A stretch of DNA of 17,663 nucleotides, from positions 1,826 through 19,488 of the forward strand of contig DGJU01000017.1 in the NCBI GenBank assembly GCA_002387605.1. Direction: 5' to 3'. The DNA is from Alphaproteobacteria bacterium UBA4588. GTDB lineage: Bacteria; Pseudomonadota; Alphaproteobacteria; Puniceispirillales; Puniceispirillaceae. The translations under genes and the position numbers were made by a program. Below, in pieces: positions 7,909 through 15,504 of this stretch; the first letter of the stretch is position 1; every line of letters begins with the position of its first letter. Below the pieces are notes generated by a model, which saw only the letters and a list, made by a program, of their open reading frames with translations, did no database searches and was not told where the DNA came from.

Positions 7909-9201
7909 TTAATGTCGTTCAATCCTATCCAGAATCGGCAGGGCAAGCACACTGCCATTGATAAAATCACTAGCTGTTAGGACATCACAAGCCGCCAAGA
8001 CGGCATCTGCGCGTGCAGGATGCAGGGTCATAACAAGGGCTACCGGTGCGTCTTCGGACTGGCCTCTTTGAAGCATAGATTCAACCGAAATATCCTTATC
8101 TTTTAGAATAGAGGTAATCGCAGATAATATCCCGGCTCTATCAGGCACCATAGCCCGCAGATAATAGCGCCGTTCTTCTGGATCGTGCGGTACATGTGCT
8201 GATGGCCCAAGGGTATCAACAAAACGGCCAAATGGCAGACCACCGCGCCCTGTTGCTATATCAAGAACATCTGCCAGCACAGCTGAGCTTGTTGGCCCAG
8301 CACCTGCACCCGGACCTGTGGTGAGCACCGTCTGAACAGGTTCGGCTTCAAAGGCAACGGCATTAAGAGCGCCATCGATTTTTGCGAGCTGGTCGTTATG
8401 GGCAATCAGGCATGGCTGGACTGACCGGATACCAGACCGTTCAGCAATCCCCAAAAGCTTAATCACATAGCCCAATTCTCCGGCATAAGCGATATCAGTG
8501 CCGGTGATTGAACGGATGCCGGAAATATTCACGGACGAGAAATCAATCTGCTCGCCATAAGCAAGCGCTGCAAGGATGGCAAGCTTGTGCGCGGCATCAA
8601 CGCCATCTACATCAAAACTGGGATCAGCCTCGGCAAACCCCTTTGCTTGGGCTTCTGCCAGCACATCACCAAAATCACGACCAGTCTGCGTCATCTCGGT
8701 TAGGATATAATTACAGGTACCATTTAAAATTCCAGTTACCCGGCTGATATGGTTTGCCGCCAATCCCTCGCGCAGCACTTTTAACGCAGGAATACCGCCC
8801 GCAACAGCCGCTTCAAAAAACAGCTGAACCCCATGCTGCTCTGCCAGCTTCGCTAATTCCTGACCGTGATGGGCAATCAGTGCCTTGTTAGCAGTCACCA
8901 CATGCTTACCCGATGCCAGCGCGGCCTCTACAAGCGCGCGTGCAGGCCCCTCTGAGCCGCCAATCAATTCAATAACAACATCAATATCGCCTCGGTGCGC
9001 CAGAGCAACTGGGTCCTCTTCAAAATCAACTCCCGTTAAGTCAATCCCGCGATCCTTTGTCCGATCTCTGGCTGAAACAGCTGTAAGCGTGAGCTTTTTG
9101 CCTGTCTTTTGCTGCCAAATATCTGCCTGTGACATCAGTAATTCAGCGGTTTTTGCGCCAACAACGCCGAGACCAGCAAGACCGAGTGAAAGATGTGACA
9201 T
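7909..9201 (-). CDS. hom: Homoserine dehydrogenase with C-terminal ACT domain
   Basis: The 430-residue enzyme reduces aspartate semialdehyde to homoserine with NAD(P)H, the branch point to threonine and methionine. The Rossmann motif GLAGLGVVG is at 7-15. The catalytic domain carries KHVVTANKALIA (99-110), GILNGTCNYILTEM (157-170) and DPSFDVDGVDAAHKLAIL (193-210), the family signature with its conserved Asp and Lys residues. The end (about 346-420) is an ACT domain beginning YYLRAMVPDRAGILSAI, normally the site of threonine feedback. It is monofunctional, without an aspartokinase part. AGGGA lies upstream of the ATG. It precedes recJ. In many alphaproteobacteria glpX (fructose-1,6-bisphosphatase) stands between hom and recJ; it is absent here. 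Confidence 0.97.
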   Translation of the reverse strand: MSHLSLGLAGLGVVGAKTAELLMSQADIWQQKTGKKLTLTAVSARDRTKDRGIDLTGVDFEEDPVALAHRGDIDVVIELIGGSEGPARALVEAALASGKHVVTANKALIAHHGQELAKLAEQHGVQLFFEAAVAGGIPALKVLREGLAANHISRVTGILNGTCNYILTEMTQTGRDFGDVLAEAQAKGFAEADPSFDVDGVDAAHKLAILAALAYGEQIDFSSVNISGIRSITGTDIAYAGELGYVIKLLGIAERSGIRSVQPCLIAHNDQLAKIDGALNAVAFEAEPVQTVLTTGPGAGAGPTSSAVLADVLDIATGRGGLPFGRFVDTLGPSAHVPHDPEERRYYLRAMVPDRAGILSAITSILKDKDISVESMLQRGQSEDAPVALVMTLHPARADAVLAACDVLTASDFINGSVLALPILDRIERH

Positions 9202-9219
9202 AAAATAAATTCCCTAAAT

Positions 9220-9291
9220 ATGCGCAGCGTTAAAAACTAGCCCATGCGCAGCATTAAAAACTGGCCCATGCGCAGCATTAAAGACTGTCAG
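9220..9291. repeat. Three tandem 24-bp repeats in the hom leader region
   Basis: Three head-to-tail units of 24 bp begin at 9220, 9244 and 9268, each starting ATGCGCAGC(G/A)TTAAA. Units one and two differ at two positions; unit three diverges in its last few bases. They end 18 bp before the hom start codon on its upstream side. Each unit contains a short dyad (ATGC-GCA-GCAT in the later units). The unit length is a multiple of three, and read on the minus strand it would encode FNAAHG(P/L)V repeats, but no ribosome binding site supports such an ORF. The repeats probably lie in the hom 5' untranslated region. Confidence 0.85.
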
Positions 9292-9324
9292 ACCTAATGA
9301 CATGTTAAGATGGTTGAATAGAAC

Positions 9325-9333
9325 ACTATACCA
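9325..9333 (-). promoter_or_regulatory. Possible extended -10 promoter for hom-recJ
   Basis: The minus strand reads TGGTATAGT, an extended -10 element (TG-N-TATAGT), with no good -35. Transcription would start near 9318, giving a leader of about 117 nt that includes the three 24-bp repeats. Confidence 0.3.
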
Positions 9334-9387
9334 AAGCTCTGTTTTTATGCCCTGAGCGACCCTTTGCCAAGCCAAAAATAGCATTAA

Positions 9388-9406
9388 GGACATTCCGCAA
9401 CTGTCC
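9388..9406. promoter_or_regulatory. Inverted repeat upstream of the dehydrogenase pair
   Basis: GGACA and TGTCC are perfect 5-bp arms separated by 9 bases, ending 9 bp before the strong ribosome binding site AAGGAGG (9415-9421). It is a candidate operator for the plus-strand dehydrogenase transcript, but a repeat of this size could be chance. Confidence 0.25.
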
Positions 9407-9414
9407 ATTTTGGG

Positions 9415-9568
9415 AAGGAGGCTAATATGTCCCCACCGCATGAAAAAGAGGCTTGATGGCCGAAATCATATATGAAAACTTCGTAAATAGGATAGGCACA
9501 GGATGACGGTGATGATTATGTTGATAACACCCGCAATCCTTTCGTATCGGCAATGGATAAGAGGATGA
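9415..9568 (+). other. Chain of three tiny overlapping ORFs before the dehydrogenase genes
   Basis: A near-perfect ribosome binding site AAGGAGG (9415-9421) stands 5 nt before an ATG at 9427. It opens a 9-codon ORF (MSPPHEKEA) whose stop TGA at 9454-9456 overlaps an ATG at 9456 (TGATG). That second ORF (MAEIIYENFVNRIGTG, to 9506) overlaps a third start at 9503 (ATGA). The third ORF has 21 codons (9503-9568, MTVMIMLITPAILSYRQWIRG) and ends 7 nt before the large ORF at 9576. The arrangement would let ribosomes entering at the strong site pass from one ORF to the next and finally to the dehydrogenase gene, whose own ribosome binding site (AGAGG, about 11 nt away) is weaker. The peptides match nothing I know; chance is quite possible. 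Confidence 0.3.
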
Positions 9569-9575
9569 CACTATT

Positions 9576-12065
9576 ATGACCCAGTTACAGGACCATAAAA
9601 CCGCGCCAAAGGGTCCAACATCTGCGCTACCTGAACGCGCTGCGATTGTGATCATCGGCGGAGGATCTGTTGGGTGTTCTATTGCGTGGCATTTAGCTGA
9701 AGCTGGTGAGCGCGATGTTGTTCTGCTTGAAAAAAATGAGCTGACGTCCGGCTCTACATGGCATGCGGCTGGAAATTGTCCCAACTATGTTGGCTCATGG
9801 ACAATGATGAAGATGCAGCATTATTCAACCGAGCTATATCGCAAACTGGGCGGGCTTACCGACTATCCAATGAATTATCATGTGACAGGCTCTGTCAGGC
9901 TGGCTCATTCACGCCAGCGCATGGAAGAATTTGCTCATGTCCGCAGCATGGCCCGCCAAATGGGCTGTGAGATGGAAATGATGTCGAATGCCGACTTAAA
10001 AAATGTCTATCCGTTCCTTGAAACCCATGATCTAGAAGGTGGTCTTTGGGACCAGTATGACGGTGATATTGATCCCGCCCAACTAACCCAAGCTTTTGCC
10101 AAAGGGGCGCGTGACAACGGCGTTAAAATTATTCGGTTCTGCCCTGTGACAGGCATTACGCGGAATGGGGGCTTGTGGCAGATTGAAACAGAGGCTGGCT
10201 CCATAGCATGCGAGAAAATTGTTAATGCAGCGGGGTACCGGGCACCTGAAATTGGCGCAATGCTGGGACGTGATGTGCCCTGCGTTTCTATGGCGCATCA
10301 GTATCTGATAACCGAAGGTATTGAGGCTTTGAGCGAGCGCAGTGATAAGCTCCCCTTGCTGCGTGACCCAGACAGCTCATACTATCTTCGGCAGGAAAAA
10401 GACGGGCTTCTGCTTGGGCCTTATGAAACTAATTGCCGGGCGCATTGGACAAAGTCTTCTGACCCAATGCCTGAAGACTTCTCGTTTCAGCTCTATCCTG
10501 ACGATTTGGACAGGCTGGAATGGTATATTGAAGATGCCTGTGCCCGTGTTCCCATTCTGGGCACGGCAGGCATCACACGCGTTGTTAATGGCCCTATCCC
10601 TTACACGCCGGACGGCTTGCCGCTTCTGGGCCCGATGCCAGGCGTGCCAAACGCTTTTGATGCATGCGTCTTTACCTTTGGCATTGTGCAAGCGGGCGGC
10701 GCTGGCAAAATGATGGCTGAATGGCTAATAGAGGGCGAAACAGAGGCAGATAGCTGGGCGGTAGACCCGCGGCGTTTCACCGACCATGTTGATGCAGCCT
10801 ATACCGAAGCCAAAGCTATTGAGACCTATTCACATGAATATGCAATGCATTTTCCCCATATTCAGTGGGACGCCGCACGTAATGTAAAAACAGGTCCGGT
10901 TGATGATGTTCTGCGCTCACAAGGCGCTGAAATGGGCGCATATGGCGGCTGGGAGCGGGCTGATTACTTCCCGGATAATGACTTTGTCCCGCATCAAATC
11001 GATAGCTATGATCGCCAGCCTTTCTTTGATATTGTTGGCGCAGAATGTCGCCATGTTCAGAGCGATGTCGGCCTATTAGACCTGCCGGGCTTTTCTCGCT
11101 TTGCTATCTCAGGTAAAGGCGCTGCGGCATGGCTTGAGCAGCTAACCACAAATAAACTGCCGAAAATAGGGCGGATTGGGCTGGCTTATTTCGCCTCTGC
11201 CAAAGGAAAAATTCTGGCGGAGATGACCGTCAGCCGGTTTGAAGAAGACCGGTTCTGGCTGATGAGCGGTGCAGGCGCCTACTGGCATGACAGAGACCTT
11301 CTAATGCATGCCCTAGATGGCTCTGTGGAACTCCACGACCAGACAAAAGACTTTACCTGCTTGCTGTTAACAGGGCCAAAAGCCCGAACTGTCCTTAGCG
11401 CTGTTTGTGATACTGACTTATCGAATGATGCGTTTGGCTGGCTAAGCCATCAATTCATCACAATTGCTGGCGCAAAAATATGCGCTATGCGGGTCTCTTT
11501 TACCGGTGAGCTTGGCTGGGAGCTTCATGTCGCGCATGATGATGCCAGAGCTGTTTACGATGCCGTAATGGAGGCCGGAGCGCAGCAAAATATTAAACCA
11601 TTTGGTATGCTGGCGCTTGATTCTATGCGCCTTGAGAAAGGCTATCGGAGCTGGAAAGGCGATCTTACCTCTGACTATGATATGTATGATGCCGGTCTTG
11701 CGCGCTGGGTGCATTTATCCAAAGATAGCTTTGTTGGCAAAGCAGCGCTGACAGCGCGGGCGAACGGGCCGCGCCGCCAGTTTGTTACCTTATCTGTTGA
11801 TGACCCTGATGACAGCCCTGATTTTGGCGAAGCTATTTATCTCTCATCGGTCATGCAGAAAGATAAGCCGGTGGGTCTTATCCTGTCTGGTGGCTATGGT
11901 CATAGAACAGGCCAATCCCTTGCCCTTGCTATCATTGATGCAGATATTGACCTTATGACAACCGCGCTGACAGCTGAAATTGTTGGCCGGTCCCGCTCTG
12001 TATCTATTCTGGGGAATGGCGGCGTCTACGATGCTCACAATGCTTTGCTAAAAGGAGACATGTGA
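9576..12065 (+). CDS. FAD-dependent dehydrogenase with GcvT-like domain, dimethylglycine dehydrogenase family (first of tandem pair)
   Basis: This is an 829-residue two-domain enzyme of the dimethylglycine/sarcosine dehydrogenase family, which oxidises N-methyl groups with FAD and captures the formaldehyde unit on tetrahydrofolate. The dinucleotide-binding motif VIIGGGSVGCSIAWHL is at 25-40. LTSGSTWHAAG (56-66) carries H63, at the position where mammalian DMGDH binds FAD covalently. The DAO domain runs to about 390. A linker leads to GGWERADYF near 456 and a GcvT-like folate domain with GKILAEMTVSR (E549 at the folate-site acidic position), FTGELGWELHV and SMRLEKGYRSWKGD (near 683), then the GcvT C-terminal barrel. 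After the FAD histidine it has NCPNYVGSW rather than the LIAQLRAT of its neighbour, so substrates may differ. The next gene overlaps its stop codon. The exact amine is unknown. Confidence 0.9.
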   Translation: MTQLQDHKTAPKGPTSALPERAAIVIIGGGSVGCSIAWHLAEAGERDVVLLEKNELTSGSTWHAAGNCPNYVGSWTMMKMQHYSTELYRKLGGLTDYPMNYHVTGSVRLAHSRQRMEEFAHVRSMARQMGCEMEMMSNADLKNVYPFLETHDLEGGLWDQYDGDIDPAQLTQAFAKGARDNGVKIIRFCPVTGITRNGGLWQIETEAGSIACEKIVNAAGYRAPEIGAMLGRDVPCVSMAHQYLITEGIEALSERSDKLPLLRDPDSSYYLRQEKDGLLLGPYETNCRAHWTKSSDPMPEDFSFQLYPDDLDRLEWYIEDACARVPILGTAGITRVVNGPIPYTPDGLPLLGPMPGVPNAFDACVFTFGIVQAGGAGKMMAEWLIEGETEADSWAVDPRRFTDHVDAAYTEAKAIETYSHEYAMHFPHIQWDAARNVKTGPVDDVLRSQGAEMGAYGGWERADYFPDNDFVPHQIDSYDRQPFFDIVGAECRHVQSDVGLLDLPGFSRFAISGKGAAAWLEQLTTNKLPKIGRIGLAYFASAKGKILAEMTVSRFEEDRFWLMSGAGAYWHDRDLLMHALDGSVELHDQTKDFTCLLLTGPKARTVLSAVCDTDLSNDAFGWLSHQFITIAGAKICAMRVSFTGELGWELHVAHDDARAVYDAVMEAGAQQNIKPFGMLALDSMRLEKGYRSWKGDLTSDYDMYDAGLARWVHLSKDSFVGKAALTARANGPRRQFVTLSVDDPDDSPDFGEAIYLSSVMQKDKPVGLILSGGYGHRTGQSLALAIIDADIDLMTTALTAEIVGRSRSVSILGNGGVYDAHNALLKGDM

Positions 12066-14551
12066 TGAGCAGCGCAGACCCAATAGCTGTGCCCTCGCAT
12101 GCCCGCGTTGTTATCATTGGTGGCGGGATTATTGGCTGTTCAGTTGCTTATCATCTCTCAGAGCTGGGCTGGAAAGATATTGTTCTGCTTGAACGCAAAC
12201 AACTAACCTCTGGCACAACATGGCATGCAGCAGGTCTTATTGCGCAGTTGCGGGCAACCCAGAACATGACCCGCCTCGCAAAATATTCGCAAGAACTCTA
12301 TACCCGGCTTGAAGATGAGACAGGGGTTGCAACCGGCTTCAAACAAAATGGTTCCATCACCGTTGCGCTAACAGATGCGCGGATGGAAGAATTACGCCGC
12401 GGGGCTGCTATGGCCCGTGCCTTTGATGTCCGCATAGAAGAGATATCAGCATCAGAGATTGCGGCCCATTATCCGGGGCTTACTATTTCTGATGTAAAGG
12501 GCGGCGTCTTTCTTGATAAGGACGGTCAGGCAGACCCCGTTAATATCACACAAGCCCTTGCCAAAGGCGCCCGTAATCGCGGCGTTCGCATTTGTGAGGG
12601 TGTTGCTGTTACTGACATTCATAAAAAAAAGGGCGCTGTAACAGGCGTTTCAACCTCACATGGCGATATTACAGCTGATTATGTGGTGAATTGCGGGGGG
12701 ATGTGGGCACGTGATATCGGCGCAATGGCAGGGGTGTCTGTGCCGCTTCATGCTTGTGAGCATTTCTACATTGTCACAGAACAGATTGACGGGCTAAAGC
12801 GCGACCTTCCGGTGCTGCGGGTACCGGATGAATGCGCCTATTATAAAGAGGACGCTGGAAAACTGCTGCTTGGCGCGTTTGAGCCTGTCGCAAAACCATG
12901 GGGCGGTGATGGCATCCCGGATGATTTTGAATTTACCACCCTGCCCGATGATTTTGACCATTTTCAGCCCATTATGGAACAGGCGATTGAACGCCTTCCT
13001 CTACTGGAAACAACTGGTATCCAGATGTTTTTCAATGGCCCTGAAAGCTTCACCCCCGATGACCGCTATCTGCTTGGTGAAGCGCCAGAGGTAAAGAATT
13101 TTTATGTTGCAGCCGGCTTTAATTCGATTGGCATTCAGTCGGCTGGTGGCGCTGGTATGGCACTCGCACAATGGATGGATGCCGGCAGACCCCAAATGGA
13201 TATCTGGGATGTTGATATCCGGCGCATCATGCCTTTTCAGTCAAACAGGCACTATCTTTCTGCGCGGGTAACCGAAACGCTTGGACTGCTTTATGCCGAC
13301 CATTATCCGTATCGCCAATTTGCCTCTGCCCGCAATATCCGGCGCACGCCCCTGCATCACAAGCTTGCAGAGCATCATGCCTGTTTTGGAGAAGTGTCAG
13401 GGTGGGAACGGGCTAACTGGTTCCTGCCAGCAGACGAGGTAAAAGCGGGAAAAACGCCAGAATATGACTATCAATGGGGCCGCCAGAACTGGTTTGATTA
13501 TGCCGCAGCAGAACATCAAGCTGTACGTAAGACAGCTGGATTGTTCGATCTATCAACATTCGGTAAAATCAGAGTGTTAGGACCAGATTCTGAAGCTATA
13601 CTTCAATATATATCTGCTGCTGATATTGCTGTTCCTATTGGCAAAATAGTCTATACACAATGGCTTAATGAAGCAGGCGGCATCGAAGCAGATATCACTA
13701 TTACACGCATTGCTGAAGATGAGTTTCTTATCGTCACGCCAGCCGCAACGATACGGCGTGAGATGAGCTGGCTGAAGCGTCATATTCCTGAACAGGCACA
13801 TTGCATTGCTGTTGATGTCACATCTGGAGAAGCGGTTATTGCTGTGATGGGACCACATGCCCGCGACATTCTTCAGCCCGTTATATCGCACTCCCTGCAA
13901 GATGCCGATTTCACATTTGGTACCGCCCAGACAGTCCATATCGGGATGGCAGAAGCGCGGGCACATCGTATCTCATATGTTGGCGAGCGCGGCTGGGAGC
14001 TTTACGTCTCTGCTGAGATGGCAGAGCATGTCTTTGACACTGTCTGGCAGTCAGGAGCGCACCATGGGTTACGTCTTGCCGGGCTGCATGTTCTTGATAG
14101 TTGTCGTATTGAAAAAGCTTTCCGGCATTTCGGACATGATATTTCTGATGAGGACCACATTCTAGAAGCCGGACTTGGCTTTGCTGTGAAGCTCGATAAA
14201 ACGCCTTCACAAATGGGTCACTTCATTGGCCGCGATGCTGTGTTGCGGAAAAAAGATGCCGGCCTTACTAGGCGCTTGATCCAGTTCAAACTAGATGACC
14301 CCACGCCTCTGCTATATCATAATGAGCCTATTTTGCGGGATGGGAAAATCGCAGGCTATCTGACAAGTGGCAATTATGGACATCATCTTGGTGCGGCAAT
14401 CGGCCTAGGCTATGTTGCCTGCACGCCGCAGGAAAGCGCAGCAGAAATGCTTGCGTCATCCTATCAGATAGATGTAGCAGGACAGATTGTGAGCGCCACA
14501 GCAAGTCTAAAACCTCTATATGACCCTACAGGCGAGAAAATGCGGGGTTAG
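12065..14551 (+). CDS. FAD-dependent dehydrogenase with GcvT-like domain, dimethylglycine/sarcosine dehydrogenase family (second of tandem pair)
   Basis: The 828-residue product has the same architecture as its neighbour. The FAD motif VVIIGGGIIGCSVAYHL is at 15-31, then LTSGTTWHAAGLIAQLRAT (47-65) with H54 for FAD. The DAO domain ends near 375. GWERANWF near 446 starts the folate part, which has GGIEADITITRI with D543 (matching the folate-site Asp of bacterial dimethylglycine oxidase and of sarcosine dehydrogenase), YVGERGWELYV, and DSCRIEKAFRHFGHDI followed by HILEAGLGFAVKLDK. I chose the ATG at 12065, which overlaps the upstream stop as TGATG and sits about 8 nt after AAAGGAG; a GTG one codon earlier is possible. 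Together with the preceding gene it could remove two methyl groups in sequence, as DMGDH and SARDH do in mitochondria. It ends tail-to-tail with pta. Confidence 0.9.
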   Translation: MSSADPIAVPSHARVVIIGGGIIGCSVAYHLSELGWKDIVLLERKQLTSGTTWHAAGLIAQLRATQNMTRLAKYSQELYTRLEDETGVATGFKQNGSITVALTDARMEELRRGAAMARAFDVRIEEISASEIAAHYPGLTISDVKGGVFLDKDGQADPVNITQALAKGARNRGVRICEGVAVTDIHKKKGAVTGVSTSHGDITADYVVNCGGMWARDIGAMAGVSVPLHACEHFYIVTEQIDGLKRDLPVLRVPDECAYYKEDAGKLLLGAFEPVAKPWGGDGIPDDFEFTTLPDDFDHFQPIMEQAIERLPLLETTGIQMFFNGPESFTPDDRYLLGEAPEVKNFYVAAGFNSIGIQSAGGAGMALAQWMDAGRPQMDIWDVDIRRIMPFQSNRHYLSARVTETLGLLYADHYPYRQFASARNIRRTPLHHKLAEHHACFGEVSGWERANWFLPADEVKAGKTPEYDYQWGRQNWFDYAAAEHQAVRKTAGLFDLSTFGKIRVLGPDSEAILQYISAADIAVPIGKIVYTQWLNEAGGIEADITITRIAEDEFLIVTPAATIRREMSWLKRHIPEQAHCIAVDVTSGEAVIAVMGPHARDILQPVISHSLQDADFTFGTAQTVHIGMAEARAHRISYVGERGWELYVSAEMAEHVFDTVWQSGAHHGLRLAGLHVLDSCRIEKAFRHFGHDISDEDHILEAGLGFAVKLDKTPSQMGHFIGRDAVLRKKDAGLTRRLIQFKLDDPTPLLYHNEPILRDGKIAGYLTSGNYGHHLGAAIGLGYVACTPQESAAEMLASSYQIDVAGQIVSATASLKPLYDPTGEKMRG

Positions 14552-15492
14552 CGGGCCACAGACGCAAGCGCAATAGACGCCAGCCGCGCTTCAGGCGGGT
14601 CAGCACGGCTTGTCAGCAAAATAGGCACAGCGCCGCCAACAACAATACCTGCTGCACAGGCGCCGGCCAGATAAACAAAGGCCTTATACAGAATATTACC
14701 CGCAACGATTTCCGGCATCAGAAGACAATTAGCTTGCCCTGCAACCGCATCATCACTCAGCCCCTTAATCGCAGCAGAGGCATGCGAGAGAGCAAGATCA
14801 CATGAGAGCGGGCCAGAAACAACAACATCGTCACGACCAGAAAATTCAGTATCTACCCACTGTGCAAGCATCGCCGCAGTTTCGGATTGCGGCATTGAGG
14901 CAATTGGTGTTTCGGTTGCAGATAAAATAGCAATTCGCGCTTTATCATGACCAAGGAGTGTTGAAAGCCGCACCATTTCGCGCACGGCCTGCTGGGATGT
15001 CTTCTCATCAGGCGTAACATTCACAGCAGCATCAGAAATCAGCATCGGAGCCCCGCCATCAGGCGGATAGAGCGCAAAGACATGGACGAGCCGGTTGCCT
15101 GTCCGCAAGCCAACATTCCGCGGCAGAAGAGCGCCCATAAACACATCTGTGTGAAGCTGCCCTTTCATGACAGCCCCAACTGATTCTGTTCCATTTTCGA
15201 TAAGATATTTTGCTGCAACTGATGCAGCTTCCTGCTCGCCTATCGCTGGCAGGATCATATCATCACTTATATCCCAGCCAAGCTCGCCTGCATGGCTCTG
15301 GATGATGTCTGGCTCACCGATTAGAAGTGGTGATGCAATGCCCGCTTTCCACGCGTCATATGCCGCTTGCATAGGAAGGCTGCCAGCAGCACGAACAACA
15401 AGTAGGGTAAACTGCCCTTTTGCTTTGGCTGCTGCCAACAGGGCCTCAGGGCATCCTGCCTTCACAGTACTGAGGAAGGATGCCCCGGCCAT
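14548..15492 (-). CDS. pta: Phosphate acetyltransferase (short PTA/PTB type) partnered with Xsc
   Basis: The 314-residue product is a short phosphotransacetylase/phosphotransbutyrylase-family enzyme without the long N-terminal domain of E. coli Pta. It would convert acetyl phosphate from Xsc to acetyl-CoA. Recognisable parts are PLLIGEPDII, the VGAVMKGQLHTDVFMGALL region (about 115-133), LISDAAVNVTPDE, ARIAILSATET, VSGPLSCDLALS, and the C-terminal ANCLLMPEIVAGNILYKAF and VVGGAVPILLTSRADP. AAAGGAC lies upstream of the ATG and the gene starts 12 bp after the xsc stop, so one transcript is likely. The xsc-pta pairing is known from taurine and isethionate users. The end overlaps the stop codon of the convergent dehydrogenase gene by 4 bp. 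A butyryl-type specificity cannot be excluded from sequence alone, but the neighbour makes acetyl the natural choice. Confidence 0.92.
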   Translation of the reverse strand: MAGASFLSTVKAGCPEALLAAAKAKGQFTLLVVRAAGSLPMQAAYDAWKAGIASPLLIGEPDIIQSHAGELGWDISDDMILPAIGEQEAASVAAKYLIENGTESVGAVMKGQLHTDVFMGALLPRNVGLRTGNRLVHVFALYPPDGGAPMLISDAAVNVTPDEKTSQQAVREMVRLSTLLGHDKARIAILSATETPIASMPQSETAAMLAQWVDTEFSGRDDVVVSGPLSCDLALSHASAAIKGLSDDAVAGQANCLLMPEIVAGNILYKAFVYLAGACAAGIVVGGAVPILLTSRADPPEARLASIALASVAR

Positions 15493-15504
15493 AGATATAG
15501 TCCT

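Noticed and set aside
9214..9441. Minus-strand 75-codon ORF containing FNAAHGPV repeats upstream of hom
   Set aside because: There is no ribosome binding site at its start, no family resemblance, and its tail is simply the translated 24-bp repeats.
9202..9575. Riboswitch (glycine or SAM type) upstream of hom or the dehydrogenase genes
   Set aside because: I could not recognise the conserved cores of either class in this gap on either strand.
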